A DNA stretch of 64,000 nt. Origin: SLFH01 sp050486265. GTDB taxonomy: Bacteria; Planctomycetota; Phycisphaerae; Phycisphaerales; UBA1924. The notes under the pieces are model-generated. The model was not told the DNA's origin, searched no databases, and was given only the letters and a program-made list of their open reading frames with translations. The translations under genes were made by a program, and so were the position numbers. Location: NCBI GenBank assembly GCA_050486265.1, contig JBJHCY010000002.1, positions 124,001-188,000 on the forward strand. Reading direction: 5' to 3'. This document shows positions 26,209 to 34,918 of the stretch, in pieces (positions within the stretch are counted from its first letter, which is position 1; each line of letters opens with the position of its first letter).

Positions 26209-26409
26209 CTGCTTCGCCTCCCGTCCTTGACCGGCATGAACGAAAACGGGCCCACCTGCCCGCACCACCAAACCCCACCGACTCGGACTATACCCGAAGC
26301 GGCGGACTTTCGGAACACTTTTCGCACCCATCCGCGGGGATGATGCGACGAGCGTCCGAGATCTCTGGCGAGACCCGATCATAATGGTAACATGGCGGCG
26401 GCGTGTTTG

Positions 26410-26667
26410 TCAATCGATGGCTTCGACGCCGGTGACACCGGGCACATGGGCCCGCAGGTTCCGCTCGACACCGGTCTGGAGGGTGATGTCGCTGGACGGA
26501 CACCCGACGCAAGCGCCGTGGAGGCGGATGCGGACGACCCCGTCGGGCAGGAGGTCGACGAACTCGATGTCGCCCCCGTCGGCCTGGATGGCCGGGCGCA
26601 TCAACTCGATCACCTTCGCCGCTTTGGCGCGCGTCTCGTCGTCGGGGGTGGTCGGTGGCGTGGCCAT
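26410..26667 (-). CDS. NifU C-terminal-domain Fe-S scaffold/carrier protein
   Basis: 85 residues from ATG 26667 (AGGAG upstream). The Nfu domain carries an assembled Fe-S cluster to target proteins. Seen here are RPAIQADGGDIEFVDLL and the cluster-binding CxxC in GACVGCPSSDITLQTGVE. It is a stand-alone Nfu domain, without the A-type or IscU domains found in longer NifU proteins. It lies 201 bases upstream of csrA on the same strand and is divergent from the lipoprotein gene at 26793. Confidence 0.92.
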   Translation of the reverse strand: MATPPTTPDDETRAKAAKVIELMRPAIQADGGDIEFVDLLPDGVVRIRLHGACVGCPSSDITLQTGVERNLRAHVPGVTGVEAID

Positions 26668-26792
26668 GGCTGCTCCTGCTTCCGTCCAGTTTAGAATCCT
26701 TCTAATCCCCGGACAACACACCGGCGGATTGATCGCTGCTCGATCTGGCGTCAGGGGCGGCGCGGGCTTCGGGCGATTTCTAGACTCGCCGG

Positions 26793-28307
26793 ATGCATCA
26801 ACCACCACCGATGTTCTCCGTGCGCACGACGGTTGTTCTGCTCGCCGGCCTTCTGGGGTTGGTGCAGGCGGGATGTTCGGGTGGATCGTCGGGGCGTGTG
26901 TCGGGCGAGCCGGCGCGGCTGATCAACGACACGCTGCAGCCCCCGACGCGACGCGCCGAGGCGGTGCGTGTGTACTGGGACAGCCTGGAGCCGGAGCAGA
27001 AACCCCGCGAGGCGGACGCGCTGCGGCAGGTGTACTGGCGGCCGACGACGCCGGCGCCGCTCCGCCTGGCGATCGCCGAGACGATCGGGCGAGACCCCGA
27101 CCCTGAGGTTTCCGAGCACGCCAAGGCGTTGTTTCGGTTGAGCTTGCCGCACGAGTCGGAGCGGGAGGTGATCGAGGCGGCCTCGGGTGTGATCGCCGAT
27201 CGGGATTGGACTGATCTGACGACGACGCTGATGCGCACGATGTCGAGGTCGCGTGCGGAGGGCGCAGAACGGGAGCGGGCCGAGGCGAAGGCTCTGCTGC
27301 GTCTGCACCCCAACCGTTCGCTAGAGCAGATCGTCTTCGTGCAGTTTCTCAGGCCGACGGTGCACCCCGACGACGAGGAAGCGATGCGGGGCGTCGACCT
27401 GCGCCGGCGGTTCCGGACGGAGGCTTGGGACCTGCTGGCGAGGCTCGATCCGGGCGGATCGCAGCGTCGGACGATGCTCGCGGAGATCCCGGCCGATGCC
27501 GATCCGATGGTCGAGGCGGTCTCGGCGATGGTCGGGACATTCGGGGTCTTGCCCGAGACGGGGATGGAGATCCGCTGGGCGGAGACGATGCGGGCCGGTG
27601 ACACCCGCCAGCGCCGGTGGTGGCAGGACGCCGAGACGGCGCATGCGTCGCTGTCTGACGAGCAGCGTCGGGGCTTTGCGATGCGTCACATCGAGCCGGT
27701 CCGCTGGGCGAAACAGCACAGACCGGAGTGGCTCTCGAATGGGCGTTCGGCGCTGTACGCCGAGCTTGAGAGCAGGCTGCGCGGGCGCCAGGTGTATGTG
27801 CGCACGGCGACACGCATCCACACCGACGGGCCGAACCGTGAACGCCTGAGCGATTGGCGCGATCGGCTGCTCTGGGGCGATCTGCTGGCGATCCTGATCG
27901 CCGACGAAGCGCTGAAGGATCCGGGCGTGCGCCGCGAGCTGTACCGCCAGGCCGAGGCCGACCGGGCCGACACAACGACGGAGTACGGCGGCACGCTGGA
28001 CAGTTCGGGCGACGGGTTCCGGGCGCAGCTCTATGTGCCGCGCCCGAGCGAGCGACTGGGGGATCGGGCGTTTGTCGCGTCGGAGGAGATGCTTTCGAAC
28101 TCCGCCCGTTCGTTGGTGCACTACCACATGCATGTGCAGCAGCCTTCGCAGGCGGCGTACGCGGGTCCGGGGCGTGAGGACCTGGTGTACGCCGCACGCT
28201 CGGGGCGGACCTGCATGGTGTTCACCTCGGTGGACCGAGGCCGGTTGAACGCCGATATCTACTTCCCGCACGGGGCGGTGGTGGACCTTGGGCTGCTCGA
28301 TGATTGA
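26793..28307 (+). CDS. Uncharacterised lipoprotein with a HEAT-like helical body and histidine-rich C-terminal domain
   Basis: 504 residues. The signal peptide ends in a lipobox (GLVQAGC, Cys near residue 28). The middle is alpha-helical and charged, with HEAT-like units (LRLAIAETIGRDPDPEVSEH, VIEAASGVIADRD). The last 80 residues are different: SLVHYHMHVQQPSQ, then YAGPGREDLVYAA and DIYFPHGAVVDLGLLDD. The H-x-H followed by a downstream Asp is reminiscent of JAMM/MPN metalloproteases, but no zinc-site glutamate was assigned, so this is only a suggestion. The next gene, an M48 protease, starts 24 bases downstream, so the two are probably co-transcribed and may act together at the envelope. Confidence 0.7.
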   Translation: MHQPPPMFSVRTTVVLLAGLLGLVQAGCSGGSSGRVSGEPARLINDTLQPPTRRAEAVRVYWDSLEPEQKPREADALRQVYWRPTTPAPLRLAIAETIGRDPDPEVSEHAKALFRLSLPHESEREVIEAASGVIADRDWTDLTTTLMRTMSRSRAEGAERERAEAKALLRLHPNRSLEQIVFVQFLRPTVHPDDEEAMRGVDLRRRFRTEAWDLLARLDPGGSQRRTMLAEIPADADPMVEAVSAMVGTFGVLPETGMEIRWAETMRAGDTRQRRWWQDAETAHASLSDEQRRGFAMRHIEPVRWAKQHRPEWLSNGRSALYAELESRLRGRQVYVRTATRIHTDGPNRERLSDWRDRLLWGDLLAILIADEALKDPGVRRELYRQAEADRADTTTEYGGTLDSSGDGFRAQLYVPRPSERLGDRAFVASEEMLSNSARSLVHYHMHVQQPSQAAYAGPGREDLVYAARSGRTCMVFTSVDRGRLNADIYFPHGAVVDLGLLDD

Positions 28308-28331
28308 CGCACCGCCCGGGCGTTCCTGCGC

Positions 28332-29774
28332 ATGACCCACCTGCTGATCATCGCCGCGTATGTCTCCTTGCATCTCCGCGATGTGCCGGCGATGCGTCCG
28401 GTCGCGATGGAGGTCGGCTTCTGGCCGAGCCTCGGCCTGACGCTCGGCGGGTTTTCGCTGCTTGTCGTGTGGACGGACCTGATGGTGCGCCTACGCCGCA
28501 GGCGGATCGATCGGACGGGGCGCGGGATCGATGTGGTGCGTGCGATGCGCTCGGCCGCGAGGTCGCGCACGCTGGCGACTTTGTGGCTCGCAGGTTCGGT
28601 GGTGGTGTTCGGCTGGCTCGAAGCGGTGCGATCGGTGGTGGGGGACCCGGTGCTGCTCGACGAGCTCCTGGCGATGCTGCCGATGTTTGCCGCGTGGGCG
28701 TGCTCGTGGTGGTCGATCGAGCCCGTCGAGCGGCGGCTGCGTGAGGCGACGCTGCTGCGCCGGCTCGACGAGGGTCTGCCCGTTGCGCCCGGGCCTTCGC
28801 GATGGGTCTTCGTGCTCGATGCGATGCGTCACCAGGTGCTGCTGATCCTCGTGCCTTTGATGTTCGCGGCGTCGTGGATCGAGACGCTCGAGAAGCTTTC
28901 CGCTGGCGAAGGCCAGCTCGCGGTGTGGCTGCAGGACGAACTCGTACGCCTCGGCGCGACGCTCGCGGGGCTGCTGGTCATTTTCGCGTTCGCCCCGGTG
29001 CTGCTGAGGCTGATCTGGGACACGACGCCGCTGGGTGACGGCGCGATCCGGGCCCGGATCCGGAGTCTGGGCGAGCGTCAAGGCGTTGCGCTGGGCAGGC
29101 TCTTGATCTGGCGGACGCACGGCACGGTGCTGAACGCCGCGGTGACGGGGCTGTTCCCGGGCGTGCGCGCAGTGCTGCTGAGCGACGCGCTCGTCGATCA
29201 GCTCGACGAGCGTCAGATCGAGGCGGTCGCGGCGCACGAGGTGGGGCACATCCGGCGTCGGCACATTCCGTGGCTGGCGGGGGCGGCGGTGGTGCTGCTC
29301 ACCGGCGTGTCCGTTGTTGTTTCGATCGTGGTGATGCATGTGTGGGGGCCGATCGCGATGGACGATTGGCGCGGGGCGGGCGCGATCGGGCTGGGGCTGA
29401 TCGCGGGCATCTCGGTTTTCGGCGTGATTAGCCGTAGGTTCGAGTGGCAGGCCGACGCGTTCGCGGCGCAGCACATGAGCGGCCTCTCGACGGCGAAGGG
29501 CGCGTCGGATTCGGATATCCGCATCAGTGAAGAGGCTGTCGGCGCGATGGTCGGCGCGCTCGAGCGTGTCGCGATCGGCAACGGGATCGCGCCCGAGCGC
29601 AGGTCGTGGCGTCACGGTTCCATCCGAGTCAGACAGCGAAAACTGGATCGCATCGTCGGGCTTCGGGCGCGCGTGCTGCCCATCGATCGGCAGGTGCGCA
29701 TCGTGAAGATTCTCATTCTGATCTGCGGCGCGATCACGCTTCTGTTGCTGTCGGCGCACGCTTCGATGATCTGA
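28332..29774 (+). CDS. M48 family membrane zinc metalloprotease
   Basis: 480 residues with at least six hydrophobic segments. The catalytic zinc motif is HEVGH near residue 301 (EAVAAHEVGHIRRRH). The third ligand is the glutamate in RRFEWQADAFAAQHMSG near residue 370, the HtpX/Ste24 arrangement. It differs from classical HtpX by a long N-terminal membrane region of about 220 residues. It may take part in membrane protein quality control. It follows a lipoprotein gene by 24 bases. Confidence 0.88.
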   Translation: MTHLLIIAAYVSLHLRDVPAMRPVAMEVGFWPSLGLTLGGFSLLVVWTDLMVRLRRRRIDRTGRGIDVVRAMRSAARSRTLATLWLAGSVVVFGWLEAVRSVVGDPVLLDELLAMLPMFAAWACSWWSIEPVERRLREATLLRRLDEGLPVAPGPSRWVFVLDAMRHQVLLILVPLMFAASWIETLEKLSAGEGQLAVWLQDELVRLGATLAGLLVIFAFAPVLLRLIWDTTPLGDGAIRARIRSLGERQGVALGRLLIWRTHGTVLNAAVTGLFPGVRAVLLSDALVDQLDERQIEAVAAHEVGHIRRRHIPWLAGAAVVLLTGVSVVVSIVVMHVWGPIAMDDWRGAGAIGLGLIAGISVFGVISRRFEWQADAFAAQHMSGLSTAKGASDSDIRISEEAVGAMVGALERVAIGNGIAPERRSWRHGSIRVRQRKLDRIVGLRARVLPIDRQVRIVKILILICGAITLLLLSAHASMI

Positions 29775-29831
29775 ATATGAAGAAATCACGGACGGGTGCA
29801 ACCGGCCGACGCGTGGGCCGAAGCACTGTTT

Positions 29832-29869
29832 GCCGGAGGTGAGAACTGTTTCTCACCGTGCGTTCCGGC
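29832..29869 (+). other. Two-tier hairpin upstream of the DUF4397 gene
   Basis: GGTGAGAA (29838-29845) pairs with TTCTCACC (29850-29857) around loop CTGT. An outer GCCGGA (29832-29837) pairs with TCCGGC (29864-29869), leaving a 6-base bulge on one side. No T-run follows. It could terminate the M48 transcript or form a 5' leader structure for the gene at 30005. Confidence 0.4.
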
Positions 29870-30004
29870 CGCGAGTTCGGAGCGAATTCAAGACGCGACG
29901 AAGTGTTTTCGGCGCGATCAATGCGCTCTGAATCAGCGGGAGGATGGGTCAGCCCGAAGCACGGGCGGCCGGCCGCGGAGGCGGCTCGGCATGTGGAGAA
30001 GGAG

Positions 30005-30730
30005 ATGCAGATGCAGAAGTATGTCGCAGCAGGTTGCGTGCTCGCCCTCGCCGGCGGCGCGCTGGCGAATGTCCGCGTGATTCACGGCTCGCCCGACACC
30101 CCGCCGGTCAGCGTGTTTGTCGATGGCGGCAACACAGTCGGCAGCCCGGTCGTCGGCTCGCCGGTGATTCCTTCGCTGGCGTTCCGCGAGGACAGCGGCT
30201 ACCTCGCCGTGCCCAGCGGCGATTACACCTTCAAGGTGACGCCAGAGGCCGATCCGTCGCTGGTCGCCATCGACGCGTTCGCCTCGATCGACGAGAACAT
30301 CCCTGTCAGCGTGATTGCGATCGATTTCCTGGCGAATGTCCGCCCGGTGATCCTTGAGGACAACCGCACCACGAATCCGTCGGTCGCCCAGCTCCGCCTC
30401 GGCCATTTCGTGCCCGACGCGGGCGCGGTGAACATCCTCGTCAATGGCGCGAACTTCCTGACCGATGTCGAGTTCGAGGATGTGACGGGCTACTTCGAGC
30501 TCGCGCCCGGCTTCTACGACATCCGGGTTGTCGATGCGGTCACCAACGCCGTGCTGCAGGACATTCCGGGTCTTGAGCTGATCGCCAATACGAATGTCTC
30601 GGCCTTCGCGCTGGGCTCTGTCGCCGCCGAGACCTTCGGCGTGTCGGTGTATGTCGATGCGATCCCCGCCCCGGGCACGGCCGCCCTGCTCGGCCTTGCC
30701 GGCCTGGCCGCGGTCCGCCGACGCCGCTGA
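30005..30730 (+). CDS. DUF4397 domain protein with PEP-CTERM-like tail
   Basis: 241 residues from ATG 30005 (ATG 30011 is equally possible; GGAG lies at 30001). A short signal peptide (LALAGGALA) is followed by two DUF4397 units, each starting with a V/L-R-hydrophobic-H pattern: VRVIHGSPDTPPVSVFVDGG and LRLGHFVPDAGAVNILVNGA. This domain occurs in secreted bacterial proteins of unknown function. The tail IPAPGTAALLGLAGLAAVRR ends in an arginine, the exosortase-type sorting signal. It is therefore a third candidate exosortase substrate in the window. Confidence 0.85.
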   Translation: MQMQKYVAAGCVLALAGGALANVRVIHGSPDTPPVSVFVDGGNTVGSPVVGSPVIPSLAFREDSGYLAVPSGDYTFKVTPEADPSLVAIDAFASIDENIPVSVIAIDFLANVRPVILEDNRTTNPSVAQLRLGHFVPDAGAVNILVNGANFLTDVEFEDVTGYFELAPGFYDIRVVDAVTNAVLQDIPGLELIANTNVSAFALGSVAAETFGVSVYVDAIPAPGTAALLGLAGLAAVRRRR

Positions 30731-30768
30731 ACCACACACAGCGACCTTGTTCATCGCTGAATTCTCCG

Positions 30769-30810
30769 GGCAAGACCCCGTCGCAGAGGCGCCGGGGTCT
30801 TGCCTTGCGC
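30769..30810 (+). terminator. Terminator-like hairpin after the DUF4397 gene
   Basis: A perfect 11-bp stem, GGCAAGACCCC (30769-30779) with GGGGTCTTGCC (30794-30804), 14-base loop. Only TTGCGCT follows, so the U-tract is weak. Confidence 0.6.
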
Positions 30811-30856
30811 TCGTGCTACGCTCCACGCTGGAAGGCCGACAGCGAAAGGAGCGGCG

Positions 30857-32074
30857 ATGGGGCTCGACGCCAAGGAACGCCAACTCTGCGACCTGATCGA
30901 GCGGCGGCGCGACGCCCTGCTCGCCGACCTCGCGCTGCATGTCGGCCTGCCGACGGGGCCGGGGGGCGACGCGATCGACGAGACCCGCCAGCGGTTTGTC
31001 GAGCGGCTCGAACGCCTCGGGGCGCAGACCGAACTCGTCCCCGGCGTCCCCAAGCCCGACTGGCTCAGGGGGACCGACCCCGACGGGCCGATCCCGCCGA
31101 CGGCCGTCTGCCGCAGAGCCAGGGAGGGCATGCCCCGCGTGCTGATCGCCGGGCATCTGGACACGGTGCACGGGGTCAATAGCCCTTTCCGGGCGCTCAC
31201 GGTCGCTTCCGACAACAAGACGGCGACCGGGCCGGGCTGCGTGGACATGAAGGGCGGGCTGGTGATCGCCGTCGCGGCGCTGGAGGCGCTGGAGGAAGCG
31301 GGGATCGACGCGGCGTGGTCGTTCCTCATGAACGCCGACGAGGAGACGGGGACCTACCACTCCGAGCCGGCGCTGCGGGCCGAGGCCGCGCGGCATGATT
31401 TCGGGATCGCCATCGAGCCGGCCCTGCCCGGGGGCGAGCTGGCGATCGAGCGGATGGGGAGCGGGCAGTTCATGATCGAGTGCCGCGGCAGGTCGGCCCA
31501 TGTCGGGCGGGCGTTTGTCGACGGGGTCTCCGCGGTCACGGCCCTCGGACGGGCGATCGTCCAAGTGTCAGAGATCGCCGACCCGGATTCCGGCCGGATC
31601 GTCAATGTCGGACCATTGGAATGCACCACCCCACCGAATGTCGTCCCCCCGCTGGCCAAAGCCTGGGGCAACGCCCGCTACCCCACGCCCGAGATCGGCG
31701 AGGAGGTCGGGGCGATGCTCGACGCGATCGGCACGGGCGAGAACGCGATGCCGGCGACGATCGTCCGCCGGAGTTTTAATCGCCCCGCCAAGCCGCTGAT
31801 TCCCGAGACCGAGCGTCTGGCGCTGGCGGCGAGGGCGGCTGCGGAAGACCTGGGCCAGTCGCTCCCCTTCGCCAAGACCGGGGGGGTCTGCGACGGGAAC
31901 ACCCTGCAGGACGCCGGGCTGCCCACGATCGACACCCTGGGGGTGCGGGGCGGGGGGCTGCACACGACCGAGGAGTGGATCGAGCTGGCGAGCCTGGTCG
32001 AGCGGTGCCAGCTTCTGGCGGTGCTGCTGTCGAGGCTGGCTTCCGGGCGGATCGGGCTGGATCGGCCCCGCTGA
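30857..32074 (+). CDS. M20 family zinc hydrolase (ArgE/DapE/carboxypeptidase G2-like)
   Basis: 405 residues from ATG 30857, with AAAGGA seven bases upstream. The M20 co-catalytic zinc site is visible: GHLDTVHG (His about 100), CVDMKGG (bridging Asp about 131), MNADEETG (catalytic and ligand glutamates about 160) and a late histidine in GGGLHTTEEW (about 369). The dimerisation-domain insert RSAHVGRAFVDG is typical. The family hydrolyses N-acyl amino acids and peptides, including N-succinyl-diaminopimelate (DapE). It lies immediately upstream of astC-astA-astD-like genes, whose pathway ends with N-succinylglutamate. A role as desuccinylase in place of AstE is therefore plausible; this is inference from position. 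Confidence 0.85.
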   Translation: MGLDAKERQLCDLIERRRDALLADLALHVGLPTGPGGDAIDETRQRFVERLERLGAQTELVPGVPKPDWLRGTDPDGPIPPTAVCRRAREGMPRVLIAGHLDTVHGVNSPFRALTVASDNKTATGPGCVDMKGGLVIAVAALEALEEAGIDAAWSFLMNADEETGTYHSEPALRAEAARHDFGIAIEPALPGGELAIERMGSGQFMIECRGRSAHVGRAFVDGVSAVTALGRAIVQVSEIADPDSGRIVNVGPLECTTPPNVVPPLAKAWGNARYPTPEIGEEVGAMLDAIGTGENAMPATIVRRSFNRPAKPLIPETERLALAARAAAEDLGQSLPFAKTGGVCDGNTLQDAGLPTIDTLGVRGGGLHTTEEWIELASLVERCQLLAVLLSRLASGRIGLDRPR

Positions 32075-32190
32075 GCCGCCCGATAAACGCCCCCATACGC
32101 TTCGGTGTCGCGGCGACCGGTCTCGGGCCGGTTGCCGCTGGTTGGAATCCGTGATCGCTCGCACCTTCTGATCTTCTTTGGAGCCCCCAG

Positions 32191-33636
32191 ATGCCCGCAT
32201 CCGCTTCCGCGTCTCACAGCCTCGGTTCTGAGTTGAAGGCCGACCCCGCCATCGCCTCGGCCATCGACACGATCGTCGAGCGGGTGGCGGAGCGGTCGGC
32301 GCAGATCACCGATGTGCGACCGGCGCGTGAGGGCGCGACCGAGAGCTACGAGGCGCTGATGAAGCGTGCGGCCGCGACGAAGGGGCGCGACCTGCTCTAC
32401 CCCTACATCGGCTCGGGTCTGGGCGCCGGGGCGTTGGTCGAGCTCGCCGACGGGTCTGTCAAGTGGGACATGATCTCGGGGATCGGCGTGCATTTCTTCG
32501 GGCACTCGCACCCGGAGATCGTCCGGGCGCAGCTCGAGTCGTCGGTTGAAGACACGACCAAGCACGGGAATCTGCAGTCGGGCTTCGAGGCGTACCGCTT
32601 CGCCGAGACGCTGCTGGCCGAGGCGAGGAAGCACTCGCGCCTGTCGCAGGCGTTCATCACGACCTCGGGCGCGATGGCCAACGAGAGCGCGATCAAGGTC
32701 TGCTACCAGAAGAACGCGCCGGCGTCGCGCGTGCTCGCGTTCCGCAACTGCTTCATGGGACGCAGCGTGACGATGTGCCAGATCGGCGATTCGGCCGGCG
32801 GGCGCCAAGGCATCCCGCTGACGACCCAGGTCGACTACATGCCCTTCTGGAACGAGGAGGCGGCCGAGAAGCTCGGCGGCAAGAAGGCGTTCATCGACCA
32901 CGCCTGCTGGCGTTTGGAGCAGTACATCGACCGCTACCCGGGCATGCACGCCTGTTTCATCTTCGAGCTGGTGCAGGGCGAGGGCGGGTTCAACACGGCG
33001 CCGCGGGAGTTTTTCGTCGAGTTGATGGAGATCTGCAGGGCCAAGGGCATCGCGATCTGGGACGACGAGATCCAGTCGTTCGGGCGTCTGCCGCGGATGT
33101 TTGCGTACGAGCATTACGACCTGGGCGATTATGTCGATGTCTTCTGCGTCGGCAAGATGACCCAGGCGTGCGCCACGCTGTACACCGACGAGTACGCGCC
33201 CAAGCCCGGCCTGCTCAGCGGCACCTTCACCGGCGCCACCAGCGATTTTGCCGTCGGGACCCGCGTGATCGAGATGCTCCGCGACGGGGACTACTACGGC
33301 GACACCGGCCTGATCGCCAGGCACCACGACGCGTTCCGGCGCCTGACCAGGGCGATGATGGACAAGCACCCGGAGTGGTTCCCGAAGGTGCCGTTCTATC
33401 CGGAGAACCCCGCGGGGCTCGGCGGGATGATGCGGTTCACGCCGTTCGGGGGCGATCGCGCCAAGATCCAGGCTTCGTGCAAGGCGTGCTTCGAGGAGGG
33501 CGTGGTGCTGTTCTACTGCGGGCACGGGCCGTTCCACCTGCGGATGCTGCCGCCGCTGGGGGTGATGAAGCTTGAGGACTGGCCCCGGGTCTTCGAGCGG
33601 ATCGAGGCGGCGCTTACGCGTGTCGCCTCCCGCTGA
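32191..33636 (+). CDS. Class III PLP aminotransferase, probable succinylornithine transaminase (AstC-like)
   Basis: 481 residues. Fold type I, class III layout: IGSGLGAGALVELADGSVKW, TTSGAMANESAIKVC (PLP phosphate region), FELVQGEGGFNTAPREF, WDDEIQSFGRLPRMF (the pyridine-binding Asp) and the Schiff-base lysine in VFCVGKMTQA. It is longer than AstC/ArgD (about 400) and the active-site surroundings are divergent, so family assignment alone would be only aminotransferase. The assignment to succinylornithine rests on the next two genes, astA- and astD-like. In the AST route it converts succinylornithine to succinylglutamate semialdehyde. An alternative is another omega-amino acid transaminase. 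Confidence 0.75.
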   Translation: MPASASASHSLGSELKADPAIASAIDTIVERVAERSAQITDVRPAREGATESYEALMKRAAATKGRDLLYPYIGSGLGAGALVELADGSVKWDMISGIGVHFFGHSHPEIVRAQLESSVEDTTKHGNLQSGFEAYRFAETLLAEARKHSRLSQAFITTSGAMANESAIKVCYQKNAPASRVLAFRNCFMGRSVTMCQIGDSAGGRQGIPLTTQVDYMPFWNEEAAEKLGGKKAFIDHACWRLEQYIDRYPGMHACFIFELVQGEGGFNTAPREFFVELMEICRAKGIAIWDDEIQSFGRLPRMFAYEHYDLGDYVDVFCVGKMTQACATLYTDEYAPKPGLLSGTFTGATSDFAVGTRVIEMLRDGDYYGDTGLIARHHDAFRRLTRAMMDKHPEWFPKVPFYPENPAGLGGMMRFTPFGGDRAKIQASCKACFEEGVVLFYCGHGPFHLRMLPPLGVMKLEDWPRVFERIEAALTRVASR

Positions 33637-33697
33637 GCTTCGACCTTCCTTCGCCTTCCACGCACGCCCGGGTGAGTCAACAGAAAGACGGTGCAAG

Positions 33698-34918
33698 ATG
33701 TTCGTGATCCGTCGCGCCAAGATCGAGGATGTGGGGACGCTGCTCAAGCTCGCGCGGATGGTGCATTTCATCAATCTCCCGCCCGATCAGCAGATCATCA
33801 CCGAGAAGATCACCCACTCGCGCAACTGTTTCGTGCGTGCGGCGGCGGGGGAGTGCCGCTACGGAGACCTTGCGCGAAGCAAGTCCGGCGGGCTGGCGTC
33901 GAACATCCACGCGTCGGACCTGTTCATGTTCGCGATGGAGGACACAGAGTCGGGCGGGATGATCGGCACGAGCCAGCTCGTCGCCAAGATGGGCGGGGAG
34001 GGCCGGCCCAACTACACGCTGAAGCTCGAGAAACGCGAGTTCTTCGCACAGGACATCCACACCGGCACGACGCACACCGTCGCTCGTCTGCACTCTGACG
34101 ACGCGGGCCCGACGGAGCTGGGCGGGCTGATCCTTCAGCCTTCGTTCAGGGGTCACAAGCTCAAGCTGGGGCGGTTCCTGTCGCTGATCCGCTTCCACTT
34201 CATCGGCCTGCAGCGGCAGGCGTTCGCGGGGCATCTGCTCGCCGAGATGATGGCCGAGATCACCTCCGACGGGCGCAACACCTTCTGGGAGTACTTCGGG
34301 CGTCGGTTCATCCCGCTCAGCTACGACGAGGCGGACCGCCACTGCCAGATCTCGCGCGAGTTCATCGCGTCGCTGCTGCCGCACGACGACATCTACCTGA
34401 CGCTGCTGCCCCCGCACGCGCGGGACTCGGTCGGCAAGGTCGGCGCCGAGACCGTGCCGGCCCGTCGGATGCTCGAAAGGCTCGGCTTCAGGTACAACAA
34501 CTTCGTCGATCCGTTCGACGGCGGGCCCCATCTGCACGCGGTCACCGACGAGATCACCCCCGTCCGCGAGACCGTCCGACTGAAGCTCGGCGATGCGATG
34601 CCCAAGGCCCGCCTGAACCGGCGCGGCATCGTCAGCGTGCTCGACACCGACGGCGAGTTTCTCGCGATCGAGGACGCGTTCAGCCTCGCTTCCGACGGCG
34701 GCCTCCGCATCGGCAAGTCCGCCCTCAAGGCGCTCCGCGCCTCGCCGGGCGACGAGGTCGGGGTGACGCCGACCGACGGGCTCGGCCCGGTCGATGTCGC
34801 CGCGAAGATCGGGGGCAAGCGGACAGGCGGGCCGAAACCCTCGCCCAAGAAACCCTCACCGGTCGCCCCTCGCAAACGCAAGGTGTCGGCGGCGCCGGGC
34901 GCGGAGTCGGGCTCATGA
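33698..34918 (+). CDS. Arginine/ornithine N-succinyltransferase family protein (AstA-like)
   Basis: 406 residues from ATG 33698. Start MFVIRRAKIEDVGTLLKLAR is typical. The GNAT-related core includes TELGGLILQPSFRG, FWEYFGRRFIPLSYDEAD and PARRMLERLGFRYNNFVDPF followed by DGGP, a strong AstA/AruF/AruG pattern. The enzyme succinylates the alpha-amino group of arginine or ornithine using succinyl-CoA. About 50 basic, proline-rich residues extend the C-terminus (KPSPKKPSPVAPRKRK). Its stop overlaps the astD-like start by four bases (ATGA). Confidence 0.88.
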   Translation: MFVIRRAKIEDVGTLLKLARMVHFINLPPDQQIITEKITHSRNCFVRAAAGECRYGDLARSKSGGLASNIHASDLFMFAMEDTESGGMIGTSQLVAKMGGEGRPNYTLKLEKREFFAQDIHTGTTHTVARLHSDDAGPTELGGLILQPSFRGHKLKLGRFLSLIRFHFIGLQRQAFAGHLLAEMMAEITSDGRNTFWEYFGRRFIPLSYDEADRHCQISREFIASLLPHDDIYLTLLPPHARDSVGKVGAETVPARRMLERLGFRYNNFVDPFDGGPHLHAVTDEITPVRETVRLKLGDAMPKARLNRRGIVSVLDTDGEFLAIEDAFSLASDGGLRIGKSALKALRASPGDEVGVTPTDGLGPVDVAAKIGGKRTGGPKPSPKKPSPVAPRKRKVSAAPGAESGS

